From the NCBI GenBank assembly GCA_022818135.1, contig JAFMSR010000008.1, forward strand, positions 30,351,365-30,415,364: 64,000 bases of DNA, read 5' to 3'. Made by a program: the position numbers and the translations under genes. The notes under the pieces were generated by a model that made no database searches, was not told the DNA's origin, and saw only the letters and a program-made list of their open reading frames with translations. This stretch comes from Saxidomus purpurata (lineage: Eukaryota > Mollusca > Bivalvia > Venerida > Veneridae). This document shows, piece by piece, positions 12,201 through 24,427 of this stretch; within the stretch, counting starts at the first letter, position 1, and each line of letters starts with the position of its first letter.

Positions 12201-15200
12201 AAGATATTTAGCATATAGCATTGACTAGTGGAGACTGGAGCTCTATCAAAATTGTTGGGGGCTCACTTGAATTTACATATGTTTCTATTAGAAAAACTTT
12301 AGCAATCTTTTGCTCAAAAACCATAAGGCCTAGAGCTGAGATATTTAGTATATAACATTGTTTAGCAGCCCTCTACCAAGTTTATTCAAATCATGAGCCT
12401 GGGGCCAGTATTGGCCCTGCCTAGGGGGTCACTTGTTTTACATAGACATAATATAGCAAAACTATTAAAAATCTTCTCCGAAATCAAAGGATCTAGAGCT
12501 TAGATATTTTGTGTGTAACAGTGTCTAGTGGATCTCTTCAAAGATTATTCAAATTATGCCCCTGGGGTCAAAATTGACCATGCCAACTGGGGGGGAGGGG
12601 GGGCGTTGTCTATATAGAGTTATAGGAGAAACCTAGCTTCCAATGAGCTCCCATAACAACCAGTGACTTCTACTTGGATCAAGTGTCTTCCTTAACAACC
12701 GGTGACTTCACCTAGCAACCAGTGACTTCCCCTAGCAACCAGTGACTTCCTTAGCAACTGCTGACTCCCTTTAGCAACAACTGACTAACTTAGGTAAGTG
12801 CACTGGTACTCAGGTGAGCAATATACGGTCATCATATCCCTCTTTTCAAAATAATAAATCAAATAAAAATATGTAACTGGATTTACTGTAAAGGTGAGAA
12901 TTATTTTTGACTATTTAAGTCAAAAATTGAAAAACCTACTTTGTACCCATCATTTGCTTGTCTCTGTCTGAAAATAGAGAAATAACTCAAAATATTATCT
13001 TTCATACATGTTTTTAAATCATTTATTAGCTCGACTATTCAGAGAATATGGAGAGCTATTACAGTCACTTGTGTGTCGGCGTTGGTGTCGGCCTTGCTAC
13101 TTTGGTTAAAGTTTTGCCTGCTAAGTACTATCATGCACATATCTAAGTAACCACTTATGATATTGACTTGAAACTTTGTTCATGTCTTTAGGGGTGTCAT
13201 ACAATCAAGTCAGATAACTCTTGTATAAATTTAATACAAATTATGGCCCTTGTTTGACTTTGAAAATTTGGTTAAAGTTTTGCCTGCTAGGTACTATCAT
13301 GCACATATTTCAGTAACCACTTATGATACTGACTTGAAACTTCGTTAATGTCTCTAGGGGTGTCACACAGTCAAGTCAGATAACTCTTGTATAAATTAAA
13401 TACAAATTATGGCCCTTGTTTGACTTTGAAAATTTGGTTAAAGTTTTGCCTGCTAGGTACTATCATGCACATATCTCAGTAACCACTTATGAAATTGACT
13501 TGAAACTTTGTAAATGTCTTAAGGGGTGTCACACAGTCAAGTCAGATAACTCTTGTAGAAATTTATTGCAAATTGTGGCCCTTATTTGACTTTGAAAATT
13601 TGGTTAAAGTTTTGCCTACTAGGTACTATCATGCACATATCTCAGTAACCACTTATGATATTGACTTGAACTTTGTTAATGTCTGAAGGGGTGTCACACA
13701 GTCAAGTCAGATAACTCGTGTTTAAATTTAGTGCAAATTATGGCCCTTGTTTGACTTTGAAAATTTGGTTAAAGTTTTGCCTGCTAGGTACTATCATGCA
13801 CATATCTCAGTAATCACTTATGATATTGACTTGAAACTTTGTTAATGTCTTAAGGGGTGTTTCACAGTCAAGACAGACAAATCTTGTTTAAATTTAATGC
13901 AAATTATGGCCCTTGTTTGACTTTGAATATTTGGTTAAAGTTTTGCATGCACGGTACTATCATGCACAGACTCAGTAATCACTTATGGTAGTTATATCAA
14001 ACGTAGCAATAGTGTTCAGGGGTACATTTTGTATCAAACAATTAATTTACCGAAAATTGAATATGTAGTGATAGATTTTGACTTTTTTTATGATTCAACT
14101 TTCCTAGTTTATACTTAATAGTTAGCAGAATTTTGTTTTGCTATTATACTGATAAAAGTTTTGTTTTATTAGCAAACACCCACAATAGTCGAGCTTGCTG
14201 TCTTATGGACAGCTCTTGTTGTGTATTTAATGTACCTGTAAGTATCTTACTTGACCAGAATGCAGTGTGGTCATTTGAACATCAATGAAACTGTTAAAAT
14301 TGGCACAAATCAAAATGTTTTATACATTTTTAGCTCGACTATTCGAAGAATAAGTAGGCTATTGCACTCGCCCCGGCGTCGGCGTCTGCGTTGGTTAAAG
14401 TTTTTTATAAAGTCAAATATCTTGAAGACCATCAAAGGTATTGACTTGAAACTCAAACTATATGTTTACCAGCAACATCTACACCTGAGGAAACAATCTC
14501 CATAACTCTGTTTTGATTTTTGACAGATTTATGCCCCTTTTTAACTTAGAATTTTTGGTTAAAGTTTTTTATAAAGTCAAATATCTTGAATACTATCAAA
14601 GGTATTGACTTGAAACTCAAAGTATGTGTCTACCATCAACATCTACACCTGAGGAAACAATCCCCATAACTCTGTTTTGATTTTTGACAGATTTATGCCC
14701 CTTTTTAACTTAGAATTTTTAGGAAAAGATTTTTATAAATTCAAATATCTTGAATACTATCAAACGTATTGACTTGAAACTCAAAATATATGTCTACCAT
14801 CAACATTTACACCAGAGGAAACAATCCCCATAACTCTGTTTTGATTTTAGACAGATTTATGCCGCTTTTAACTTAGAATTTTTGGTAAAAGATTTTATGA
14901 ATTCAAATATCTTGAATACTTTCAAAGATATTGACTTGAAACTCAAATTATGTGTCCACCATCAACATCTTCACCTGAGGAAACAATCCCCATAACTCTG
15001 TTTTGATTTTTGTTAGATTTATGCTCCTTTTTAACTTAGAATTTTTAGTTAAAGATTTTTATAAAGTAAAATATCTTGAATACTATCAAACGTATGGACT
15101 TGAAACTTAAAATGTATGTTTACTATCAACATCTTCACCAATGTTTTTGATTTTTGACATATTTATGCCCCTTTTTAACTTAGAATTTTGTCACAGTTTT

Positions 15201-15727
15201 TACCAGACTATTATTAGAAATACCTAAATGGCTTACTTTTGAAATGTCATAGAATAATTATGCAGCATGCAGCGGTCATGCTTTTTTAATTTTATACATA
15301 TCAATTTTGAAACGTTACAAAGTTATTCATGATCAGATATACAAGGTCATGTATTTCTTTGAAATTATCCCCCTCCCTCCCCCCAGTTGGCTTACATAAT
15401 CCAGAGTAAGGCTTTGCAAGTAATGTTCATTTACAAAGGTCTTTGAACAAGTTTCATATCTTTGACCTTAATTCTTAAAGACAATTACACAATACACCTG
15501 TTCTTAGACAAAAAACCCCATTTTACCGACAACCTTTCGAATAGTCGAGCGTGCTGTCATGAGACAGCTCTTGTTATATTAATTCTTTCCACTTAAATCC
15601 AGAAAAATATGAATATGTGGGCCGGTTACTGAAGCCTGGAGAACAGCCGAGGGACTACTCGGATACTGAGGACGAGCAGTCTGAAGAGGCTAAAGATAAA
15701 ACAGATTCTGAGAAAAAAAGGGACTAG
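6248..15727 (+). CDS. PGRMC1: Membrane-associated progesterone receptor component (PGRMC1/2-like), 3 exons
   Basis: Coding exons are 6248-6563, 11729-11884 and 15603-15727, with GT-AG borders and both introns in phase 1; they give 198 aa, the family's usual size. PGRMC proteins are haem-binding, cytochrome b5-fold proteins of the endoplasmic reticulum that support cytochrome P450s, sterol metabolism and trafficking. Seen here: an acidic N-terminus; a membrane segment at about residues 28-46 ([18 protein letters not shown]); a Pro-rich linker; then the cytochrome b5-like domain from about residue 63. It has [19 protein letters not shown] across the exon 1/2 junction, with Tyr103 and Tyr109 at the positions of human Tyr107 and Tyr113 (haem ligand), and [13 protein letters not shown] near the end. 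The tail [11 protein letters not shown] is acidic with possible CK2 sites, as in vertebrates. The start ATG has a good context (AAAATGG). The sequence alone does not separate PGRMC1 from PGRMC2, since animals outside vertebrates usually have one gene. Confidence 0.95.
7749..9334. mobile_element. Outer inverted-repeat element (hAT-like ends) with nested insertion
   Basis: The ends are AGGGCCCTCA (7749) and TGAGGGCCCT (to 9334). Identical 7-bp direct repeats GCTACAC flank it (7742-7748 and 9335-9341). After removing the inner element (7919-9082) and its duplicated target, the original unit was about 415 bp. It carries G-rich tracts (GGTGGGGGAATTTT, GGAGGGGGAAAAAAAG) that are loosely symmetric. 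No transposase is seen. Confidence 0.7.
7919..9082. mobile_element. Inner inverted-repeat element, 15-bp TIR and 7-bp TSD
   Basis: The 15-bp ends CAGTGAATAATCTAG are perfectly inverted at both termini, and exact 7-bp direct repeats ACGGAAC flank them (7912-7918 and 9083-9089). It sits within the element at 7749-9334. The ends also share GGGACGCAC / GTGCGTCC modules. A further copy of the left end lies at about 7099-7180. It holds no credible transposase and is therefore non-autonomous. Confidence 0.8.
9478..10037. mobile_element. 560-bp MITE with CAGAGCTACA ends
   Basis: The terminal inverted repeats CAGAGCTACAGATAAG (left) and, inverted, CAGAGCTACATATAAG (right) match at 15 of 16 positions. 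A direct repeat CATATA flanks both sides (9472-9477 and 10038-10043). The CAGAGCTACA end resembles the hAT superfamily, though hAT normally duplicates 8 bp. Internal sequence is rich in TTGCTTTTTT and TTTCGATACG; no transposase. Confidence 0.7.
10890..11577. repeat. Repeat with CTTGAAAAGTACTTGAATT modules
   Basis: Several copies of CTTGAAAAGTACTTGAATT occur at 10894-10965 and again at 11550-11577, bracketing about 580 bp. They may be the two ends of one interspersed element. Superfamily not recognised. Confidence 0.45.
11624..11720 (+). repeat. Three-unit tandem repeat beside the PGRMC exon 2 acceptor
   Basis: Three units of 30-36 bp begin AGACATGCAATACTATG and end in CTTTT. The last unit provides the pyrimidine tract (CACTTTTTTCTTGCAG) of the splice acceptor at 11728. 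Confidence 0.75.
11930..12830 (+). mobile_element. Interspersed repeat with TTCACCTGG...GGTGAGC hairpin
   Basis: It begins with a hairpin (TTCACCTGGTACTTTGTGCCAGGGTGAGC) followed by ~180-bp degenerate units (CCACAAGAGCTAGAGGCTAG, CATAAGGCCTAGAGCTGAG, CAAAGGATCTAGAGCTTAG). A short tandem (CAACCAGTGACTTC, about 18 bp per unit) lies at 12653-12787, then AGGTGAGCAATATACGGTCATCAT. The same family occurs inverted at 30221-31068 and as a tail fragment at about 49490-49781. It lies in PGRMC intron 2. Confidence 0.6.
13026..14220 (+). mobile_element. Helentron/pearl-like element with about 6 tandem units
   Basis: It starts TTAGCTCGACTATTC, followed by a short CG-rich stretch (GTCGGCGTTGGTGTCGGCC). 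About six ~166-bp units follow, marked by TTAAAGTTTTGCCTGCTAGG (units begin near 13107, 13271, 13437, 13603, 13769, 13936). It ends AATAGTCGAGC, hairpin GCTGTCTTATGGACAGC and TCTTGTT. Subterminal inverted repeats, a 3' hairpin and a central tandem array are the hallmarks of Helentron-associated elements and oyster pearl elements. No coding capacity. In PGRMC intron 2. Confidence 0.8.
14330..15575 (+). mobile_element. Helentron/pearl-like element ending 27 bp before PGRMC exon 3
   Basis: It starts TTAGCTCGACTATTCGAAGAA and has a CG-rich stretch (CTCGCCCCGGCGTCGGCG). About five ~165-bp units follow, marked by TTTATAAAGTCAAATATCTTGAA and ACACCTGAGGAAACAATC. It ends CGAATAGTCGAGCGTGCTGTC with the hairpin partner GACAGC and TCTTGTT. 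The unit sequence differs from the 13026 element although the ends are shared. Only 27 nt separate its end from PGRMC exon 3, so the intron's branch point lies in the junction or in the element. Confidence 0.8.
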
Positions 15728-17561
15728 CATGAAGGGTTGGACTGAGAGAGACTAGCAATAGTTGTGGTTTGGTGACATTGTGATACATTTATTAGCATAT
15801 ATCACCTTGACACATAGAAATGGTTCTCCTTGTAAATGCATGTTGATACATGTACATGCTCATTAGAAACGCTGACATCGTACTTTATGAATGGCTTTCT
15901 GTTTTCAAAAAACTAAAACAGAGAAAAAAACCTGTTAATTTAAAGAAAGTATTACTTCTGCAGTAAGGTGAAAACCTTCATTGAGTGAGGTAAGATAAAT
16001 TACATATTGTATTTATAAAACTGCATATTGAGCGGGCATTTAAAACATGATTTTTCAGGAATTGCTTCTTTGCTGTATACAGAAAGATGTCTGCTAGATA
16101 ATAGGAAATCAGGCTTAAAAGGAATGGTTTCCAAGTTGTTTTTAGAGAAAATGATGTGTTTATGAGGTGCCATATTGCGTTTTTCCCAGGAGTTTGAAAT
16201 TTATACGCTCTTTGTGATGGATTTTATTTAAATGTACATACAGAGATGAAACAGTTGATAAATAGTATTTTTAACACGATTGTAAATTTCAGACTCTTGC
16301 ATTGATCAGTGGTGCTATTGAAATTTGATGTCACATTTTTTCATGAGACTTCTCACAATTCAGCTCTAAGTGTCATTGTTGTTAATGCTTTAGTTAACGG
16401 ACTAGGAACTATCTAATCGACATAATGGCTTACATGATGTACATTGTTATCTTTTACCAAAACTATTTTTGCAGTTATTTTTATCTTTGAATACTAAAAC
16501 CGTTTCTTTTTTTACATGTACACTATCATAATGTTCAGATTGGTGTTTGGTTCTGTAACAGAAACAGTGCCTGTTTGTTTTTCTTATATAAAGACTTTTA
16601 ATGGCATTTAAACAATTTGATCCGGTATAGTTGTTAACTCTTGTGAAAAAACCTGATGTTTACAATAGGAGGTCTACATTATAAGGCAGTGTGACTTTTA
16701 AAGTTAGACTGTCTATGACAATGAAAAAACTTTGGAATATACATGTAATAGATTCGAAATTTTCTGTAAATAGACCAATATCTACATCTCAAGGACTTAC
16801 TTCTTCTAGCTTCGGGTGACATTATACAATGTTAGTCATGCAGAACTATTTTTTACATACATGTAAGATGATACAGTCTATGTGTGTTGTTACTGCAGCA
16901 TTGACTGAGGTTCCCAGTGCTGAAATGGCACTGTTGACTGGTTTTTTACTGATGAAATGTTAGAAGTCATTTAATCTGAAACTTAATAATGAATGTGAGG
17001 GAATGTGCGTTTTCTTTGCAATTTCATTGTATATTTATTGATTTATAATTGATGTATATTATATAGCGGTGAGATAGTCTGCACTATTCAAACACAGCAG
17101 AATTTGAGAAATTGTTCAAGGTCTGTATTGCCAAGGGATATTTCAAAGTTTATTTTCTGTAGCAGAAACATGGGTATATTTGGTATATGGTGTTGTGCAT
17201 TATTTGAAATTCTGGTTCATGTATTACAACAGTCAGTTGTATAGAAATGTTATCATATCTTCTGGTGAAATGGGCACACTTTCTTTAGAACTGGGTGATT
17301 GTCTGATTTGCTTGACTAACGACAGGGTATTTGGCTTTTCGCTTGTTAAATCAGCCATTGTTTGACTGCTGTTTTCAAATTAATGTCTTACCTGAATCTT
17401 CGGAGTTATTGCAGTTATTTTCAGATTCAACATAGTTGAAGCCGGGATTAAAAGCTGCTTAAGTTTGCTTGCCATATATATGTGTCAGCTATTGTTTCTG
17501 TGGGATGAATGACAAAGCAAAAAAAGTAAAGAACTTTGAAAATAATATATATAAACTTTTT

Positions 17562-17567
17562 AATAAA
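17562..17567 (+). terminator. Candidate poly(A) signal for PGRMC
   Basis: AATAAA about 1.8 kb after the stop codon. Another AATAAA lies near 18808. Which one is used cannot be told from the sequence. Confidence 0.35.
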
Positions 17568-17739
17568 CCTGATGCTGATGGATTTATAGGTTCATTTTTT
17601 CATTGTTTCAGAATAATGTATAATGGTGTAATGTGCGACAAATGAAGATTTGTGTTTTTAAACAGAATATAATATTGTGGGGGCTCTAACCATGTATAGG
17701 AATCACACATGTTGTCCTATCCATCTTACACAAAGTATT

Positions 17740-18210
17740 ACTCAGGAACTACATGTTGGGTCTTTACTAAACTTGCTCTGTGGCATCCTTGCACCGACGC
17801 CTTTCAAAAAATAGGAAATGATTCTAGTCTAGTGCTCAGAGGACCTGCTGTTGCTAGAAATAGAAAACCCTATTAGGGACAATGGATGGAATGTTATCAA
17901 ACTTGCTCTGTAGCATTCTTGCATTGTCCCCTTTCAAAAACTGGAAATGGTTATGGTCCAGTGCACACCGGGGCTCCTCTTACTAAAAATAGAAACACCT
18001 TATAACAGCTTCTTACAAAGCAGTGAATTGAATATTACCAAACTTGCTCTGTGACAGTCTTGCATTTTCAAAAGAGAGGAAATGGTTCTGGTCCATTGCA
18101 CGCAGGGGCCGCTGTTTCTTAAAATGGAAGAACCTGTACATGTAAATGACTTCTCATGAACTAATGGATGGAGTGTTGCCAATCATGTTCTGCAGCATCC
18201 TTGCATGTGA
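17740..18210. repeat. Diverged tandem repeat, about 150 bp per unit
   Basis: Three to four units share AAACTTGCTCTGTGGCATCCTTGCA, a following AAATGGTT(A/C)TGGTCCA and a purine-rich AAATAGAAA(C/A)CC. Listed positions: 17768, 17899, 18039 and a partial unit near 18185. The units are well diverged. Confidence 0.6.
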
Positions 18211-21200
18211 AAAATGTCACGTAAAATGTCAAAATTGACATTGTCACATTTATACTACCTTTAGTTTTTAGTCTGATAAATCTTTACATGATTTTATTGG
18301 ATAAAATTCTGCTTTGTGACTCAGACACTAGCAAGCTATTACAGCTCTCTAACATGTGTGACGGTGAAAGTACAACTATCGTAAATTTGGAATTCCATGC
18401 AGTATTGGAAATTTCAGTTTCAGAATTCCGAAAATGGGGTGACTTGCAAATGGGATAGGTCCGAATTTTCTGGCCCCAAATCAAGGTTAAAAATCCCTTG
18501 TTTCATCAAATGAAGATGCCATTAAATGGTTAACATTTGGGAGAACAATCTAGCAGAAGTGTATGTTCCCTTTGTTTACTTTGTCATTTAAACCTCCAAT
18601 GTTGTAAGGATAGAATAGATTGCATGTTAATAAGTCTATTGTTCAATTATTTATTCTTCTGAGCTGCATACATTTGAAACAATTTACTGTCTATTTTGTC
18701 ATGTTTTAGTTGTTTTTAATGCGTTGTATTCATTCCAGAAAATGTGTTCAGAATATTATTTTGAAACATTAGGTAGGAATGTACATTTTTTCGTGGAAGC
18801 ACATTAAATAAATACCTTTATGTAGACTCTGTTTTTGAATTCTGTACATAAAAAGACTGTGTTACTCTATTATGTGAGCATTTTTTTGTTGTAGAGACCA
18901 GGATCCAGTTGTTTGAAACTTTAACTGGCTGTTAACATAACAGTCAATTAAAATTTGGGGCTGTATTTAAACATTTTGAAAGACTTTATCAAATATTGAA
19001 TGTATGAAGGTCACTGGAAAACTAAAATCTCTTTTAAGTAAATTTAGAATAGCACACGGGTTTTCACCACATAGAGTAGTATTTTAAGTCAACATTTAAC
19101 CAAAGGTTAATTTAACAGCCGGTTAAATTTTTGAACAACTGGTTCCAGTCTGCAGTCCCTGGATTCTGATTTGTCAGCAATGAAAAGTAGTTCAAATCTA
19201 GCCAATCGGATTCCATAAATGTGAGACTGGTTTCAGAGAAACATAACCAATGATTTTAGGCCCTTGTCTGTTTACCAGTCTGACCAGAAAAGATGTGATT
19301 CTTACTATAATATCTAGTGACAGACCAGGTACAACCAGAATCTTAAGTTGGATAGACTGACGCATTTCTGTGTCATTTATGTCAACAGGTATGTCTGACT
19401 TACTGTCCTAGTCATGAATATATAATTATAATATATATTAGTCAGTACTCATGTACAAGTGGGAAAAGCTATACCCAATCATTTCTTTTAAGCGGAAACT
19501 TTTTAAATGTGTTGTTAAATTGTATATATTGAGCTAAAATGGTTGCATGTATTTAATGATGATAATTGTTAGAAGAAATGATAACTCAACTTTTGAATTT
19601 TTCTTTTTACATAAATACCTTTCAAGAAAGTTTCAAATGCCTGTGTTGGCTATAATTTAGAGATTTTGAGACTAAAGCACTGGTCTTACTACTAGAATAG
19701 GTTCCTTGCCAATTTATTATGTAAAAAAACCCCACACAATAATGACTATTAAGGCAAGAAGAAGAATATCACAATGATTATTGTAAACAAGTGGATTTGC
19801 CCGAGTAATTTAGTGCTTTGGTTACAGTTTCAAATTTATATAGATATATGTCTGTAAAAAACAGGTCTAGCAAAATTTATGGTTTTATAGTGACAGTGTT
19901 CTGCCAATGTCTTGCTGTTCATGTTATATGTAAAGCTGGAACCATCTTGAGTGATGAATGTCTGAAAACATGCTGCTGCCATTATGTATGAAGCCTTGCC
20001 ACACTTATGTAATTGGGTGAAAAGTTTGTTATTCAGGTAAATTACAACACCTGTGTCAGGGTAGTTAATTCAGATTTGGGTAATAGAAAAACAACTGGAA
20101 ACATAAAGCTGTATGAAGTGTTTTTGTTTCTGTTCAAGTGAAAAAGTATTGTTTATACTATTTTGCTGATGAAAGCATAATATTGTATGCACAACACAAG
20201 GGTGCTACCATGGCTGTCTCTTGGCCATAGGTCTCGCTTCTTTCCTTCATAACTACTAAATTCATGTAGGAGAAAATTGGTGTTAATGTTCCTTGATATT
20301 TTCTTTCATGAATATTACTCATGCTTACCCTTAACAGTAATTTTGTCAAATATTGGACTTTTAACAGAGTAATCTTTGTCTGCACAAGTAGTAAAGATGT
20401 GGCACCAAAATGTCACGGAATCCATCAGTTTTTGGGGGTGAACTGGGAAGTACAGGAATGCTAGCATTTCATCTAAATCTGACATAATTTTAAAAGATGA
20501 AGTAGTTTGGCTGTAACCCCAAAAGTTTCTGAATCACTGAAATAAATACATTTACCCAGAGCTCATTTATTACCCAAATCAATTAATTTGAAAAAAGAAA
20601 ATGTTACTGTGCTATCCAAATATATGGCATCTACCCCAGTTTGGACAAGTAACTGATTTGCATACATTCATTACATGTACATGATGTAAGTGTGTTGTCT
20701 TTTTTCGTGCTCTTAATTCTACATTCAATTTGATCAAGGACCAAACAATGCAGATACATGTACTTATGCTGAATAATATAAAACTTGAAAAGGAGAGAAG
20801 TCTTTTGATTGGTCTGTTTTGAGCTCTGTTTCAACCAATAGGAAGTCAGATATGAGACTAATCGTTAATGATATCATACTTACCATACTTACAACTGTCT
20901 AGTCGAATTTGTTTACTACTTTTTGGTCGAAGCGTTTTGTTTTTTGTTATAAGAACTTTTCGACAAAAGCTATTAATGCTTACTGAGTTAAATGATAAGT
21001 AATGATAAAATATTTCTAATATAATATTATAACTATCTAACATGTTTAATTGAAGTGACGATTTGTTTTGAAACTAGAGCAAGGCAGAAAGACCTGTTAC
21101 CAACTGTTTAATTAAGATTTCTAAACACTTTTTGTTGCAGTTTGTTATTTGAAAGCTCAATGTCGGATTCATACTAAAAGTCTTTAGTTACTAAAAAATG

Positions 21201-21989
21201 CTCTTCCTGTCTTCAGAAAATCTATAGAACCTAAATTTTATTGTCTTTTCTTAAGTTATACTACCTTAAATAACTGATATTTCACAAAGTCTGTACACAT
21301 ATTGACAGTTAAGCTACAAGCCTGCCTGCATAATTCCATTCTTTTATTTTGTCTGAAAATTGTTTATACTATAAAGTGATTTTATTTTATAGTATTTCAA
21401 TGTACTAATGTCATTTGAGGCTTTATTATTAAAGGAATACAAGTTGAAATGTTTTTGTTTTTTAATGCTTCCCAGGGACATACATGGCACTAGGATTTAA
21501 GCAGGCTGTGTTAGTATGCAGACATCTGCTCCTTGCAATGGCAAGAAATTGGCAAAGTGTTTACACTTAAATACTCGCATACCATGCAATTAATGGAATG
21601 AGATGCAAGTTCCTGTAAATAAAATATTGCCATGCAACACAAAGTTCCCCCCCCAAGAGTTAAAGGATTCATTATAAAAAGGGGATTTGATGCAAATTTA
21701 AGTGGCTAACATCAGATGGCATGGATTTTAAATCATATGAAGGACCAGTGTACACGACATTAACTGTACCATACTGTTGTTTCTGACATTTTCTGTTGGT
21801 TCTCAAGTTCAAAATGCAGAGTAATCTGAACATTTACCGGACGATTGTCTGAGAAATAGGTCGGGTAGTTTTGAACTTTGACCTTCCTGTCATTATAGTG
21901 ATACAGAGGTCAAGAACGGTAATAAGTCTGAATTTGTGTAGAAGTCATTTACACTAGATCAATGTTATTATGCATCTTCTCTTAAAAAA

Positions 21990-22210
21990 GATGTTTCGAG
22001 CCTTAGTCTTACCTTGACCTTGGAATAGCTGCCTTGGTGTGGTGCATAGCAAGCCGTCGTAGTATTGGCAACAACTGTGTGAAATTTGGCAAAGTTTATA
22101 CACCTTTATATAACAGTTTTGACCTTGGAAGTGGCTGTTATGGTGTAGTGCATGGAACATCCTTGTGTTATGGGCAACAGCAGCTGTTTGAAATTTAAAA
22201 ATTGGCCTGT
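21990..22210. repeat. Interspersed repeat with TTGACCTTGGAA units
   Basis: Two units of about 115 bp share TTGACCTTGGAA, TGGTGT(G/A)GTGCAT and GGCAACA(A/G)C. Similar modules occur in an ETFDH intron at about 27390-27740 (TTGACCTTAAAAG, GGGTGGTGCATGACACACC). Dispersed repeat of unknown class. Confidence 0.5.
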
Positions 22211-22680
22211 GAAAATTTGAAGTTACAGTCTGGACATGAAATTTCGTATTGACCAACAAGCGAATCCAAGCAAAAGACAGTCCAAAACGTTTATGGCTGG
22301 TAGGGAACTTATAACTACATTTCAAGTCTAGAATGATCTGATCTGATCTGTCCTATTACTTTTGATCTGTTTGAACAGAACTTATAACTGAGAAGCTGTT
22401 TCTATTGTTAAGCGAACACCTCACCTAACCAGCTATGAGCTAGTCATGTTGCTATAAACTAGTCATGTTTTCACCTAACCAGCTATGAACTAGTTGTGTT
22501 TTAACTGTAACTGTAACATGTAACAAAGCAAACAAATTGTTGGTACAATCTACTGCCACACTCGTAGCAAAGGTAGCAGCTAAAGCAAGTCGACTGTATA
22601 TTGAATTTTATTCAAAGAAATATACAATGTAATAAGATGAAATTAGACAAAAATAGTAAAATGAACAAATATCACTCATC

Positions 22681-22996
22681 TGACAAATGTGCCTAAAAGT
22701 GTCACTCACTATTTCATGTGTAACATATGTGCCTAGAAGTGTCACTATTTCATGCATGACAAATGTGCCCAGAAGTGTCACCTCGCTACTTCATGCGTGA
22801 CAAATGTGCCTAAAGTGTCACCTCACTATTTCATGTGTGACAAATGTGCCCGAAGTGTCACCTCACTATTTCATGTGTGACAAGTGTGCCCGGAAGTGTC
22901 ACCTCGCTACTTCATGCGTGACAAATGTGCCTAAAGTGTCACCTCACTATTTCATGCGTGACAAATGTGACCGAAGTGTCACCTCGCTATTTCATG
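22681..22996. repeat. Minisatellite, 8 units of about 40 bp
   Basis: Units read GACAAATGTGCC(T/C)A(A)AGTGTCACCTC(A/G)CTA(T/C)TTCATG(C/T)GT. Eight copies begin near 22682, 22722, 22758, 22799, 22839, 22880, 22920 and 22960. There are no spacers, so it is not a CRISPR. Confidence 0.9.
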
Positions 22997-23795
22997 TTGC
23001 ACCCTGATCATACTTACATTTGAGTAAATTTTACACTAAATTTCTTCAAATAGTTTAAAAATTAATGTTCCAACACCAATACCATATACAATGTATAGTT
23101 TATATAAGTACATGTAAACCATAAATGACTTCGTCTATGACCTGGATCTTGGACACATAAAATGTTTCTTGGTCAGACATGAACGTTTCTTAACTCCTAA
23201 CACACAAACATTGTGAATACTATATTCCTCCCTTAGGCGTTATACAGGCATAAATAATGGAGGGCCTTGTGTTACAACTGCCACTGATATGACTCAACAA
23301 AAAAGCACTTAAACCTTACAAGTTTCAGCTGACGCTATTTCCAGTTTTAGTGCTTGCACTGAAAGACGCTACTTTAGTTTTCAGAAACGAAAGCTTTTAT
23401 CATATAGCAAACAAAATTTCAGTTGAAATACATAAAATGGACAAAGTTATGGACTTACCATTGCATTACAATTAGTACATCAAATGATATAAAAACTCCA
23501 AGCAATATATTTTACAAAGTTTCATTGATGTATAAATTTGGATGTAAGGGGACACAACAGGGGTAATTCTGTCACATGTAATTTCCATTCTCAATTTGTT
23601 TCATGGTGGTATCCATATCCTAAAAGCTGCTTAGATCAGGACAAATTAAGGTTACACCAAAGAACTGACCTTCTGTGAATATGAACAATTTATGTCACTG
23701 ACCATAAGATGCGCTCTATCCACACTTCAAAAATATTGCTACACTGAACTAAAATATCATGACTATATTTTGTTAAACACATCATCACATATCGT

Positions 23796-23801
23796 TTTAT
23801 T
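23796..23801 (-). terminator. Candidate poly(A) signal for ETFDH
   Basis: TTTATT on the plus strand reads AATAAA on the minus strand, about 630 nt after the ETFDH stop. Other matches lie further away, for example at 22607, so the choice is tentative. Confidence 0.3.
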
Positions 23802-24427
23802 TCCTTTACACCTCACACATAAAACTGCAATATTGCATATCAACTGCGCCACTGAAATCATTTACTTCAGCACTTCCTTAGCATTGTTCTTTCAGAATCA
23901 TTTTCAATACATAAATTTGAGATTTTATGTGATTTCCAAAATTAAGGAGAATCAGTTTCATTTTAAATAACATTGTACACATTTCAAAAAGAGAAACTGG
24001 ACCTTGTTAAATATAAAATATACTGTAAAAAAATTACAAATTGAATAACAGATATATCTCATAGGTTCTTGAATTTCTGACTCCCGGAAAAACAATGTTT
24101 GCTTTGTATTGTAACAGTTTTCTTACGCACTGTACAAGAGTGTTTCCACTGACTGTTAGAAGTGTTTACTAGATCCCATGTCAGTGAGTAAACATCAAAT
24201 AAGAAATGGACTGTTTGTTGATACAATTATGTATATATGATATCACTGAATTCAATTTCTTTTGTGACAGTCTGAATGCCATGATGCACACACGTACAAA
24301 CAGATCTCAGTCTTTATAGGACCTCTAGTATTTCATTCGCAGCTGAGCACCTAGTTATCACACTTCCAAATTTAATTTGTTCTGCATATCACAAAATAAC
24401 TGTTACTACAACCCGTAATTTTCTATC

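Larger units (their letters stand above)
15728..24427. other. PGRMC 3' UTR and convergent intergenic interval
   Basis: After the PGRMC stop, AT-rich sequence without recognisable exons continues to the ETFDH stop on the other strand. The 3' UTR end is not certain; AATAAA at 17562-17567 is one candidate. Tandem-repeat blocks at 17740-18200, 21990-22200 and 22681-22996 are listed separately. Small ORFs here have no recognised similarity. Confidence 0.55.

Noticed and set aside
22681..22996. CRISPR-like array
   Set aside because: Units are contiguous with no unique spacers, and the genome is eukaryotic.
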